Positions 33,641-41,678 of a DNA stretch of 64,000 bases are shown here, one piece after another. The notes beneath the pieces are model-generated. The model had not been told where the DNA came from. It made no database searches and was given only the letters and a program-made list of their open reading frames with translations. The stretch lies in assembly GCA_963751955.1 (NCBI GenBank), contig CAVVWM010000011.1:310001-374000 (forward strand), in the 5' to 3' direction. The DNA is from JABDIY01 sp963751955 (GTDB lineage: Bacteria; Actinomycetota; Acidimicrobiia; Acidimicrobiales; SZUA-35). The position numbers and the translations under genes are program-made. Every line of letters starts with the position of its first letter. Position 1 is the stretch's first letter.

Positions 33641-34636
33641 ATGAAGTCGGATCGCCTTGCAGAGACCCGTGCTCGCCGCGCCTTGCAGGGCATCGGTCAG
33701 GCGATACCGGAAAGTCTGGTTCGTGCCGCTTCCACCAGGAACGAAGTGCACATAGCACCCAGGCAGGTTGTTCGAGTCAACTGCACTCCCGACAAGCGGC
33801 TCAGGCGTGAAGGCCTGCTCTGTCGATCGCTTCCGGCTGAGCGCTATTTCCCGACCGTTCTGGGCTACTCGGGTGAAACCGGCTACGACTTCGTCGTCAT
33901 CGAACGCAAGCCTGGAGTGGCGGTCTCGCGGGCATGGCCTGCCATGGATCAGCCCCACCGTCGGAGCTTCATCAAGGAGTTCGCTTTGGCTCTCAAGACC
34001 CTCCATGCCGTTCCGACGCCGCCGGTCGCTACGAAAATGCATCAGAACCCGCATCTACTCGACCCCGCTGCGGTAAGTCCTGTTGTTCCGATTCTGATGG
34101 CCTGTGACCAGCTGATCGCCCGGGATCAAGTAGATCGAATGATTCTCCAGGACATCGCAGACATGGTGAATGATCACGGCTCCGCTCTCAACGACTACCA
34201 CCAACGCACCCTGATCCACGGAGATCTGAGCTTTGAGAACGTGATGATCGACGTCAACGGTCTGAGCGCCCTGCTCGACTTCGAGTGGTCTCGCGGCGCG
34301 CCGGCGGACCTCGAGCTCGACGTGCTCCTTCGTTTTCTTCGTTATCCCGAAGCTCATCTACCACTAGGCGTCGCAGGGACATTGAGCTCGGTGGACTTCG
34401 AAGATGTTCCTGGGTGGATCGCCGAGGAATATCCCGAGCTCTTCGCCCATCCTCGGATCGTCGAACGGCTGGCGCTGTACTGCGTCGCTTTCGACATGGC
34501 TGAACTGGTTCGAATGAAGTCGGTGACCCGGCCACAGGACATGGGGCCGCTCCATCCGGTACGTCGCCTCCAGGCTCTGCTCAATGGCGTGAGCCCGATG
34601 CGAGATCAGTTGGCCCGGCTTTCGCTCAAGGTCTAG
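33641..34636 (+). CDS. Aminoglycoside phosphotransferase (APH) family kinase
   Basis: A 331-residue small-molecule kinase-like protein. The catalytic loop is LIHGDLSFENVMID (HGDxxxxN, about 193-205) and the metal motif is ALLDFEWSRGAP. The N-lobe and the hinge FVVIERKPG are recognisable. Bacterial members phosphorylate various hydroxyl compounds; the name does not imply antibiotic resistance. It stands alone between the hydrolase and murA. Confidence in the fold is high, in substrate none. Confidence 0.85.
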   Translation: MKSDRLAETRARRALQGIGQAIPESLVRAASTRNEVHIAPRQVVRVNCTPDKRLRREGLLCRSLPAERYFPTVLGYSGETGYDFVVIERKPGVAVSRAWPAMDQPHRRSFIKEFALALKTLHAVPTPPVATKMHQNPHLLDPAAVSPVVPILMACDQLIARDQVDRMILQDIADMVNDHGSALNDYHQRTLIHGDLSFENVMIDVNGLSALLDFEWSRGAPADLELDVLLRFLRYPEAHLPLGVAGTLSSVDFEDVPGWIAEEYPELFAHPRIVERLALYCVAFDMAELVRMKSVTRPQDMGPLHPVRRLQALLNGVSPMRDQLARLSLKV

Positions 34637-34769
34637 GGCGCGAATCGGGCGAGGCCTGCTTTGCACCCCTCCACTGCGATTGGGATCAAGGCCACTACCG
34701 TGGCGGGCAATGGCCTCAGCGTACACGCCACCAAGACCCCAGAATCCGCCCCCAGGGAGCGATCCAGCC

Positions 34770-36113
34770 GTGAGTGAAACCAACGACGCCGAGGTTACTG
34801 ATTCCGCCGCGTGGGTAGTGAATCCAACCGGTCCGCTCACCGGGGACGTCACCGTTCGCGGCTCCAAGAACGCCGTGACCAAACACCTGGTTGCATCCAT
34901 GTTGGGCAACACTCCCTCGACGGTCAGCAACGTGCCCGACATAGGGGACGTGGAGATCACGTGCAATATGTTGACAAGCCTCGGTTGCGTCGTCGAGCGG
35001 ACCAGCGAGAACGAGATCACGGTCGACCCCTCGAGCCTCCAGAGCAGCCGGGTGCCGCTTCGGTTCAGTGGAATGAACCGGATCCCGATCTTGATGATCG
35101 GCCCACTGCTTCATTCGGTTGGCGAGGCGTTTGTCCCACTGGTGGGAGGCGACGACATCGGCTCACGGCCGGTCGACTTCCATGTGGACGCCCTCACCAA
35201 GATGGGCGCCCAGATCACCATCACGGCCGAAGGGCTCGAAGCCAGGGCGGAGAAACTCAAGGGCGCTCACATCAAGCTGCCATATCCGTCCGTAGGAGCA
35301 ACCGAGACCGTTCTGCTCTCAGCGGTGTTGGCCCAGGGTCGAACCGTCCTCGACGGCGGTGCCACCGAGCCTGAGGTCATCGAGCTCGCACTGTTCCTGC
35401 AGCGCATGGGAGCCCGGATAGAAACTCGACCAAATCGCCGTTACATCATCGACGGTGTCGAAGCGCTTACCGGCGCCAGCCACAAACTAAAAGGCGATCG
35501 CATCGAAGCATTCAGCTATCTCGTCGCCGGTCTTATCACCGGCGGTCAGGTCACCGTTCACGGTTGCAGCCAAGACCGACTGGTAACTGCAATCTCCACC
35601 TTGCACGGCATGGGCGCACAATTCGAAATTACCGACACGTCCATCTCGGCCAGGGCGAGTCAGCTGAAGCCTGCGGCGGTTGAAACCGACACCCATCCCG
35701 GCTTCATGACCGACTGGCAGTCCCCAATGGTGGCGCTCTTCACCCAATGCGATGGGCTTTCGGTCATGTACGAAACCGTCTACGAGAACCGATTCACCTA
35801 TGTGCCGGCTCTCAAACAGATGGGCGCCGAGATCGAGATGTACACGACAGCTCTGGGAAGTATCGAGAGCCGATTTGTGGGCTCATCGACGCCGTGTTCT
35901 GTGGTTGTCCACGGCAAGAGCGACCTGAAGGGAAGTGACGTCGTCGTCCCCGACATTCGCGGCGGCTTCGCCTACGTACTGGCAGCCGCTGCCGCCAAGG
36001 GCACAACCACTATTACCGGCACCCATCACCTCGACCGCGGCTATAACCGGCCCATCGAAAACTTCGTTGAAATGGGATTGGATATTCGCCGTACAACGGT
36101 TCCTCTTCGGTGA
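34770..36113 (+). CDS. murA: UDP-N-acetylglucosamine 1-carboxyvinyltransferase with Cys-to-Asp active site
   Basis: MurA transfers enolpyruvate from PEP to UDP-GlcNAc, the first committed step of peptidoglycan synthesis. Signature residues: GSKNAV with the catalytic Lys33-Asn34, RFSGMNRIPILMIGPLL, and the loop GGDDIGSRPVDFHVDAL. In that loop Asp128 replaces the usual Cys (GGC), the residue alkylated by fosfomycin. As with mycobacterial MurA, the enzyme should be intrinsically fosfomycin-insensitive. The GTG at 34770 is preferred because AGGGAG lies ten bases upstream; longer in-frame starts at 34680 and 34710 add only Pro-rich residues. The lgt start overlaps its stop. Confidence 0.93.
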   Translation: MSETNDAEVTDSAAWVVNPTGPLTGDVTVRGSKNAVTKHLVASMLGNTPSTVSNVPDIGDVEITCNMLTSLGCVVERTSENEITVDPSSLQSSRVPLRFSGMNRIPILMIGPLLHSVGEAFVPLVGGDDIGSRPVDFHVDALTKMGAQITITAEGLEARAEKLKGAHIKLPYPSVGATETVLLSAVLAQGRTVLDGGATEPEVIELALFLQRMGARIETRPNRRYIIDGVEALTGASHKLKGDRIEAFSYLVAGLITGGQVTVHGCSQDRLVTAISTLHGMGAQFEITDTSISARASQLKPAAVETDTHPGFMTDWQSPMVALFTQCDGLSVMYETVYENRFTYVPALKQMGAEIEMYTTALGSIESRFVGSSTPCSVVVHGKSDLKGSDVVVPDIRGGFAYVLAAAAAKGTTTITGTHHLDRGYNRPIENFVEMGLDIRRTTVPLR

Positions 36114-36979
36114 GCAAGCACCTCGCTACAATTCCAGCCCCCCCGGGCAATAGCCTCAGCCTCGGCCCGCTGACGTTCAACTACTACGGGCTGATGATCG
36201 CCCTCGGCGTTCTCGCCGCAGTGGAGATCGGACGCCGTCGTTGGGAAGCAAGGGGTGGTGACCCCGACGACATCACCTCGATCGGCACCGTTGGAGTCCC
36301 GGCCGGCCTGATCGGGGCCCGGTTGTATCACGTCATCACCGACTGGAAGATGTACACCGATGCACCGCTGGATGTGTTCAAGGTATGGAACGGTGGCCTC
36401 GGCATCCCAGGGGGTCTGCTGGTGGGGATCGCCGCCGGCGCATGGCAGGCCCGGCGCAAGGGAATAACGGGCGACCGCCTATGGGACGTGATCGATGCGG
36501 TTATCCCCGGCATCCCCGTGGCACAGGCCATCGGTCGGATCGGAAACTGGTTCAATCAGGAGATCTTTGGAGGACCAAGCGATCTGCCCTGGGCTCTGGA
36601 AGTTGACCGGCGTTTCCGACCCGAAGAGTACGTCGAGTACGAAACCTTCCATCCCGCTTTTCTGTACGAAGCGTTGCTCAATCTCAGTCTTGCCGGCCTG
36701 CTGATCATCCTCGACCGCCGCAAGATTCTCGGGAGGGGTCAGATTCTGCCTCTGTGGATCGCAGGGTATGGCGCTCTGCGATTCGTCATCGAGGCCATGC
36801 GAACCGATGACGCATCACTGATCCTCGGGATTCGCGTCAATCACTGGATCAGCGGCCTCGCAGTAGCTTTGGGACTTCTTTGGTTCCGTCGAATGCGTCG
36901 ACAAGCGGCTCGCGCCGATGCTCAGATAACCAGATTCGAGGACCTGGCTGCCGACGACGCCGACTCAGGCGAGCTGTGA
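36110..36979 (+). CDS. lgt: Prolipoprotein diacylglyceryl transferase
   Basis: Lgt attaches diacylglycerol from phosphatidylglycerol to the lipobox Cys of prelipoproteins, on the outer face of the membrane. It is 289 residues long with about seven hydrophobic segments. The core motif is GRIGNWFNQEIFGGPSDLPW (about 142-161), with the conserved GIPGGLLVG and the later YEALLNLSL and FVIEAMR blocks. The GTG start overlaps the murA stop by four bases (GTGA). Several lipoproteins encoded in this window are likely substrates. Its C-terminus overlaps the facing acyl-CoA dehydrogenase gene tail-to-tail by 15 bases. Confidence 0.95.
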   Translation: MSKHLATIPAPPGNSLSLGPLTFNYYGLMIALGVLAAVEIGRRRWEARGGDPDDITSIGTVGVPAGLIGARLYHVITDWKMYTDAPLDVFKVWNGGLGIPGGLLVGIAAGAWQARRKGITGDRLWDVIDAVIPGIPVAQAIGRIGNWFNQEIFGGPSDLPWALEVDRRFRPEEYVEYETFHPAFLYEALLNLSLAGLLIILDRRKILGRGQILPLWIAGYGALRFVIEAMRTDDASLILGIRVNHWISGLAVALGLLWFRRMRRQAARADAQITRFEDLAADDADSGEL

Positions 36980-38743
36980 CGCCGACAATGCAAAGAGATC
37001 AGCTTCTCCAGCCGTAACGGCACCGTGGAGGCCGGCTGCGGTAGGGAGAATCTGCTCACCGAAGAACTTGGCCGAAACCTTCTTAGCGGCGGCGAAATCA
37101 GCATCACCCGATGCGTCCGCCTTCATGGCGAGATCGGCCATCAGGCCACCGCACACGACGGTGCCAAGCATCCGTAGATAGGGCGCTGATCCAGCGAGCG
37201 AAGCGTTGATATTTGATGATCCGTTTTCCAGCAGCCAGTTGGTCGCCGATCGGGCCGACTCGACCGCTGCCTCGAGGTTCTCGGCGAAGCGCTCCATGCC
37301 TTCGTGGACAGCGAGGTCTTTGGCCTTCACCTCGAGCGAAGCGAGGTGATCGAGCACCACTCCCCCACCCCTCATGGGCAGCTTGCGGCTGACGAGATCC
37401 GAAGCCTGGATCCCGTTGGTCCCCTCGTATATCGCCCCGATGCGGATGTCGCGAAAGTGCTGCGCTACACCGGTTTCTTCGACGTATCCCATTCCGCCAA
37501 AGATCTGAACTGCCATGCTTGTGAGTTCGTTTCCGAGATCGGTACACAACGACTTGGAGAGCGGGATGAGCAGGTCGGCAACCTCGCGAACATGTTCACC
37601 TTCTTCGCCTGACAGTGCCTTGGAGCGATCGATCATCGCTGCGTTCGTGTAGATCAGGCAGCGCATGGCGTCGATCCATGACCGCTGAGTCATCAGCAGC
37701 CGGCGGACGTCTGGGTGTTCGATGATGGGGCTCTGCGTGCCTCGCTCGGCTCCGACGGCGGTGCCCTGCTTGCGCTCCTGGGCGTAGTCGAGGGCGATCT
37801 GGTAGGCACGCTCTGAAAGGGCTAGGCCCTGGAGACCCACCGAGAGGCGGGCGTTGTTCATCATCGTGAACATGTTGCGCATGCCGGTTAGTTCCTCACC
37901 GATTGGCCAACCGATAGCTCCACCGTTGTCTCCAAAGCTGAGCACACATGTGGGGCTTCCATGGATCCCCAGCTTGTGTTCGATGGAAACGCAGTTGACG
38001 TCGTTCTTCTCACCGGGATTTCCGGCGCCGTCGAGCATGAACTTGGGCACCAGGAACATCGTGATGCCCTTGGTCCCAGGAGGAGCCCCGGGCGTACGAG
38101 CCAGAACGAGGTGGACGATGTTCTCGGCCATGTCGTGTTCGCCAAAGGTGATCCAGATCTTCTGGCCGGTGATTCGGTAGCTGCCGTCACCCACCGGTTC
38201 AGCCTTGGTGGCAACCGCGCCGACGTCGCTACCGGCCTGAGGCTCTGACAGGTTCATGGTGCCGCTCCACTGTCCGGTGAGCATCTTGGGCAGATACGCC
38301 GCTTTCATGTCGTCGTCAGCATGGTGTTCGATGGCGTCTATGGCTCCCTGGGTGAGCAATGGGCACAGGCTGAAGGCCATGTTCGAGCTGGTCAGAAGCT
38401 CCTGAATCGCCACGCCGATGACCCAGGGGAAACCGCCGCCTCCGTAGGTGGGATCGAAGGGGATCGAGCCGAATTCGGTTGCGACGTATTGCTCGTAGGC
38501 AGCCTTGAAGCTGTCCGGCGTGATCACCTCACCATCGACCCACTTGGTCATGATCGTGTCGCCGTCAACGTTGGTGGGGGCAACTACCTCGGCCATGAAC
38601 CGGGCGACCTCCCCCAGAACTGGCTCGATCATCTCGGCGTCAAAAGACTCGGAGAATCGATCGAGTTTGGCCAGTTCCCCGGCGCCGGCGATGTGCTCAA
38701 GCACGAAGTTGATGTCTTTGAGGGGTGGTGTGTAGTCGCTCAC
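36965..38743 (-). CDS. Acyl-CoA dehydrogenase (long, FadE5/DmdC-like)
   Basis: A 592-residue flavoprotein oxidising acyl-CoA thioesters at the alpha-beta bond. The N-terminus VSDYTPPLKDINFVLEHI is the hallmark of the roughly 600-residue subgroup (FadE5 and 3-methylmercaptopropionyl-CoA dehydrogenase DmdC). Later come the FAD/acyl-CoA segments NLSEPQAGSD and ITGQKIWITFGEHD, and IYEGTNGIQASDLVSRKL, in which the Glu near the IYEGTNGIQ segment is the likely catalytic base. The GTG at 38743 is chosen because codons upstream do not resemble the family. The substrate may be a medium- or long-chain acyl-CoA or a sulfur-containing one. Confidence 0.9.
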   Translation of the reverse strand: MSDYTPPLKDINFVLEHIAGAGELAKLDRFSESFDAEMIEPVLGEVARFMAEVVAPTNVDGDTIMTKWVDGEVITPDSFKAAYEQYVATEFGSIPFDPTYGGGGFPWVIGVAIQELLTSSNMAFSLCPLLTQGAIDAIEHHADDDMKAAYLPKMLTGQWSGTMNLSEPQAGSDVGAVATKAEPVGDGSYRITGQKIWITFGEHDMAENIVHLVLARTPGAPPGTKGITMFLVPKFMLDGAGNPGEKNDVNCVSIEHKLGIHGSPTCVLSFGDNGGAIGWPIGEELTGMRNMFTMMNNARLSVGLQGLALSERAYQIALDYAQERKQGTAVGAERGTQSPIIEHPDVRRLLMTQRSWIDAMRCLIYTNAAMIDRSKALSGEEGEHVREVADLLIPLSKSLCTDLGNELTSMAVQIFGGMGYVEETGVAQHFRDIRIGAIYEGTNGIQASDLVSRKLPMRGGGVVLDHLASLEVKAKDLAVHEGMERFAENLEAAVESARSATNWLLENGSSNINASLAGSAPYLRMLGTVVCGGLMADLAMKADASGDADFAAAKKVSAKFFGEQILPTAAGLHGAVTAGEADLFALSASQLA

Positions 38744-38831
38744 AGATTCGAGGATACCGATGGGTAATCGCTGAGGTCTATACGTGCAGTACCAAATCGG
38801 ACAGCTGAGGAGACCCAGCGGTCTCACGCCT

Positions 38832-39665
38832 CTACCGAGATCCGATTCCGAGCAACCGGAACATCGCCTCCGGGGTGCTGGGGTCCCCGCGAGCCAAACG
38901 CGCCGCCCGCTCAACGTTGACGTCATCGAATCGACGGTCGGTCCAGCGATCCCACGGGCCACTTGGTACCGCAAACGGATCACCGTCGGCCTCGACGCAC
39001 GCTCGAAGGTAGGCCGCCTGATCGGCGAGAGCGGACCGCCCAGCGGGGAGTCCGTGGCCGGGCACGAAGATGGTTCCCAGTTCTCCTAGTGCTTCCAGCG
39101 AGTCCGCCCACGCCGAAGGGTCACCATCAAATGCGAGAGGGGTGACGCCGAAACTGCCCAACGCACCGAGAAACACAACGTCGGAGCCGGGTAACTGCAC
39201 CACCGTGTTGAGTGCGCTCTCTCCCGGAAGCAAATGGACAACCGCTGCGTCGCTCAGGTGAACCACCTCGTTGATCGTGTGGGTGACAGGACGCGTTATG
39301 AACTCGCCGTGAAACGCAACCGCATGCTGAGGTATCAATCGCTTCAAGACCACGGTGTTGACCGGCTGGTCCAGCTGGTCGCTGACCGATTCGCTACCAA
39401 AGAACGCTGCCCGCCAGAAAATGGTCGATCCACCAGTGAACGGGATCCGAGAGCTCGTGAGCACCACACGCTTGATGGGAAGTTCGAGATGACCGGTGAG
39501 TTCCTGAACCTCGGCATCAGCCTCTGCGGCGAGAGCTGGCGTGCACAACGAATCGATCAGTGACATCCCGTCGTTATCGATCACCAAACCAATGTTGGAG
39601 TTCCCAAACCGCGGATCCTCCGAACACAGGGCGTACGCCCCAGCCGCCAACTCGATCGTGATCAC
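38832..39665 (-). CDS. Metallo-beta-lactamase-fold protein lacking the HxHxDH motif
   Basis: A roughly 277-residue protein with MBL-fold strand order: NIGLVIDNDGMSLIDSL, then IKRVVLTSSRIPFTGGSTIF, VVFLGALGSFG and TIFVPGHGLPAGR. At the place of the metal-binding HxHxDH (normally a TSxHxDHxGG) the sequence is LTSSRIPFTGGS, with no histidine. The later His (in PGHG) is kept. It is probably not a metal hydrolase in the standard sense. A GTG at 39665 is chosen since the N-terminal strand then begins at residue 1; an ATG upstream at 39734 is possible. Function unknown. Confidence 0.72.
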   Translation of the reverse strand: MITIELAAGAYALCSEDPRFGNSNIGLVIDNDGMSLIDSLCTPALAAEADAEVQELTGHLELPIKRVVLTSSRIPFTGGSTIFWRAAFFGSESVSDQLDQPVNTVVLKRLIPQHAVAFHGEFITRPVTHTINEVVHLSDAAVVHLLPGESALNTVVQLPGSDVVFLGALGSFGVTPLAFDGDPSAWADSLEALGELGTIFVPGHGLPAGRSALADQAAYLRACVEADGDPFAVPSGPWDRWTDRRFDDVNVERAARLARGDPSTPEAMFRLLGIGSR

Positions 39666-39896
39666 GTCGCCAACATAGGGGTTCCAGACCGATGACTCGG
39701 CGAGAAGAACAAGAAGGGCCGAAGGCGAGAGCAAACTGGAGTGGCTGCGAGGTATGAGCAGCCGCCCACGCTCCCGGGCGACCCGAAGGGGCCGTGTCCA
39801 TGAAGCGAAGCGGTCGACGACGAACGAGGAGACAGCGCAGCGAGTACATGGACCGAAGAGGCCCCGCAGGCGAGCGAGGAGGGCCCCCGGAGGGAA
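39666..39896. other. GC-rich intergenic region with an inverted repeat
   Basis: About 230 bases between the MBL-like gene start and the carD stop. Arms CATGGAC and GTCCATG (near 39796 and 39849) could pair over a roughly 45-base loop. The segment shares the GGCGAGCGA motif with the tandem array at 21.7 kb but no extended similarity. No gene or promoter is evident. Confidence 0.35.
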
Positions 39897-40376
39897 TCAG
39901 ACCAGTTGTTCGTCGACTTTGTCCATTGCGTCGTCTTCGCTGAGATCCATCGCAAAGGACAGTTCGCTCACCAGAACCTTGCGAGCCTTGGAGTACATGG
40001 TCTTCTCGCCAGCGGAGAGGCCTTTACTCTTGTCGCGAAGGGACAGATTTCGAACTACCTCGGCGACCTGATATACGTCGCCCGACTTCAGTTTCTCCTG
40101 ATGGTTCTTGAATCGTCGACTCCAGTTGGCTGGCTCTCGAACATCCTTCTTGGCCAACAGTTCGAACAGATCCTCTACATCGGTCATGCTGATCGGCGGA
40201 CGCATGCCAACTTCTTCAACTTTGTCGACTGGTACACGCACGGTCAGCTCATCATGGGCGGTGTGGAGAACGAAGTACTTTTTCTTCTCGCCGTTGAACT
40301 CGACAACCTCGGTCTTGTGAATGATGGCCGCACCATGGTGCGGGTAGACAACGCGGTCGCCGGTCTTGAACGTCAT
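39897..40376 (-). CDS. carD: CarD-family transcriptional regulator
   Basis: A 159-residue protein with the CarD/TRCF Tudor-like RNA polymerase beta-binding domain at the N-terminus (FKTGDRVVYPHHGAAIIHKTE, then EFNGEKKKYFVLH and RVPVDKVEEVGMRP). A helical DNA-binding C-terminal domain follows (KKDVREPANWSRRFKNHQEKL, SLRDKSKGLSAGEKTMYSKARKVLVSEL). CarD stabilises open complexes at many promoters, including those of rRNA genes, and is often essential in Actinobacteria. Confidence 0.95.
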   Translation of the reverse strand: MTFKTGDRVVYPHHGAAIIHKTEVVEFNGEKKKYFVLHTAHDELTVRVPVDKVEEVGMRPPISMTDVEDLFELLAKKDVREPANWSRRFKNHQEKLKSGDVYQVAEVVRNLSLRDKSKGLSAGEKTMYSKARKVLVSELSFAMDLSEDDAMDKVDEQLV

Positions 40377-40511
40377 GTCTTCAGGATGGCACAGCCCGGG
40401 CCCAATTCCCCACTTGTCGAAGGGGTTTAGACCCTGATTTCATGGGCCGTACAACCCAACCGAGCGCCGAACTGGGAGACAACACACCGGTTGATCGCCG
40501 TGGCGGCACAA

Positions 40512-41111
40512 TCACTCTTCGGTGGCCTCATCGGACTCCGACACAGCCATGAGCTCCTCACGCAGGATCACAGGACCGTCGTTTTCGGGACACTTGCCCT
40601 CGATATCCGCATAGAACTCTCTGAAGCGATCCATATCGAAGGTCACCTCCCCGGTGAGGACGATCTGATCACCAACTCCACATTTCTTCGCCGTGTAATC
40701 CACGAAAGCAGGGACCACCGGGACGTTCGCTGCTCGAGCAATTCGATAGAACCCCGACTTCCAATGTTGCGTACGGCCCCTTGTTCCCGAGACCGGAACC
40801 ACAATCGTGATCCGTTCGCCGGGGACGAACAGGTTCGCAAGGTCATCGACCATGGAACCGGCGGAGGACCGATCGACCGGGATGCCGCCCAGCCTTCGCC
40901 ACAACGCTCCAACAACCGGGGGAAACATCTCCTTCTTTCCCAACCAACGCATATTGAGTTCGAGGGCCCAACCGATCAGAAGCGCGATCGGAAAATCCCA
41001 ATTGGAGGTATGAGGTGAGGCGATCATCACTGTGTGTTCTGACTCAGGCCGACCGCCGACGAGGTCGAAGCCGCATCGATTCAGAATCCACTTGGCCAGC
41101 CGAGACTTCAC
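40512..41111 (-). CDS. Lysophospholipid acyltransferase (PlsC-like) family protein
   Basis: A 199-residue glycerolipid acyltransferase-like protein. The catalytic HxxxxD motif is HTSNWD (about 34-39, in IASPHTSNWDFPIA). Further blocks are GGIPVDRSSAG and PVSGTRGRT, where the usual PEGTR Glu is Ser. The short size without extra membrane segments and the KKEMFPP interface suggest the phospholipid/glycerol acyltransferase family; the acceptor is unknown. The gene is followed on the same strand by no clear partner, and its start lies 49 bases from the end of the peroxiredoxin gene. Confidence 0.85.
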   Translation of the reverse strand: MKSRLAKWILNRCGFDLVGGRPESEHTVMIASPHTSNWDFPIALLIGWALELNMRWLGKKEMFPPVVGALWRRLGGIPVDRSSAGSMVDDLANLFVPGERITIVVPVSGTRGRTQHWKSGFYRIARAANVPVVPAFVDYTAKKCGVGDQIVLTGEVTFDMDRFREFYADIEGKCPENDGPVILREELMAVSESDEATEE

Positions 41112-41159
41112 AAATGCAGGTTAGGCGTTCTGAATGGCGGCCACGAGGCTGTGCTGCAC

Positions 41160-41621
41160 CTATCGGAGAAGTGCGGTGAGATCGGCAAGGACCTCGGCAC
41201 CGTGGCCGGCGGGATCGGTGACAGCGTATGCCTTCTGGATCACACCCTGTGGATCGATCAAGTAGCTGATCCGTTGCGGAAAGTCTCTGAAGGGGTCGTC
41301 GCTTTCGCGGAGTACTTCGTATGCGGACCCGACGATCTTGTCCTCGTCACTCAAAAGCTGAAAAGGTAGATCGAACTTTTCTTTGAATACCGCATTGTCC
41401 TGCGGCGTGTCGAAGGAGATACCGAAAATTCGACAACCGGCGTCGGTGAACTGCTGAGCCTGATCACGCAGGCCCTGACCTTCAGCGGTTCAACCAGGAG
41501 TACTGGCCTTGGGGTACCACCACATCAGCACCCATGAGCCGGCCTGATCGGCCAACGCGACCGGGGTTCCTTCTTGATCAGGCGCCGTGAAATCGGGCGC
41601 CGGTGTTCCTTCGCTGAGCAT
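41160..41621 (-). CDS. Selenocysteine-containing BCP-type peroxiredoxin
   Basis: A roughly 153-residue peroxiredoxin (bacterioferritin comigratory protein group) that reduces peroxides. It starts at ATG 41621, MLSEGTPAPDFTAPDQ, and reads through WWYPKASTPG-U-TAEGQGLRDQ to the C-terminal LLSDEDKIVGSAYE. Codon 44 is TGA (41492-41490) exactly where the peroxidatic Cys of TPGCTxE sits, and the frame is open on both sides. A possible resolving Cys is in DAGCRIFGIS about 19 residues on. A SECIS-like hairpin follows the TGA. With Sec insertion the enzyme is full length; without it there would be a 43-residue stub. The gene is divergent, 57 bases away, from the TlpA-like lipoprotein. Confidence 0.85.
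41457..41474 (-). promoter_or_regulatory. Bacterial SECIS-like hairpin after the in-frame TGA
   Basis: Minus-strand GGCCTG (41474-41469) pairs with CAGGCT (41462-41457), one G-U then five Watson-Crick pairs, around a six-base CGTGAT loop. The loop G at its second position is 23 bases after the TGA. This fits the published bacterial SECIS consensus: a short stem, a loop with G in the first two positions, and a suitable distance. Function as the SelB-binding element is an inference. Confidence 0.7.
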
Positions 41622-41678
41622 GCTTGGAACATAGTGCGGCGACCGCGGTCTGCCCACTCCAGACCCCATACTTGTCGG

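Noticed and set aside
38744..38983. Eighty extra N-terminal codons for the acyl-CoA dehydrogenase
   Set aside because: The extension is Arg/Cys/Pro-rich and unrelated to the family; VSDYTPPLKDINFVL with a GTG start matches the family N-terminus.
41355..41621. Nonsense mutation producing a pseudogene of peroxiredoxin
   Set aside because: The TGA sits exactly at the catalytic Cys, the frame is otherwise intact, and a SECIS-like hairpin follows; decay would not be expected to hit only this codon.
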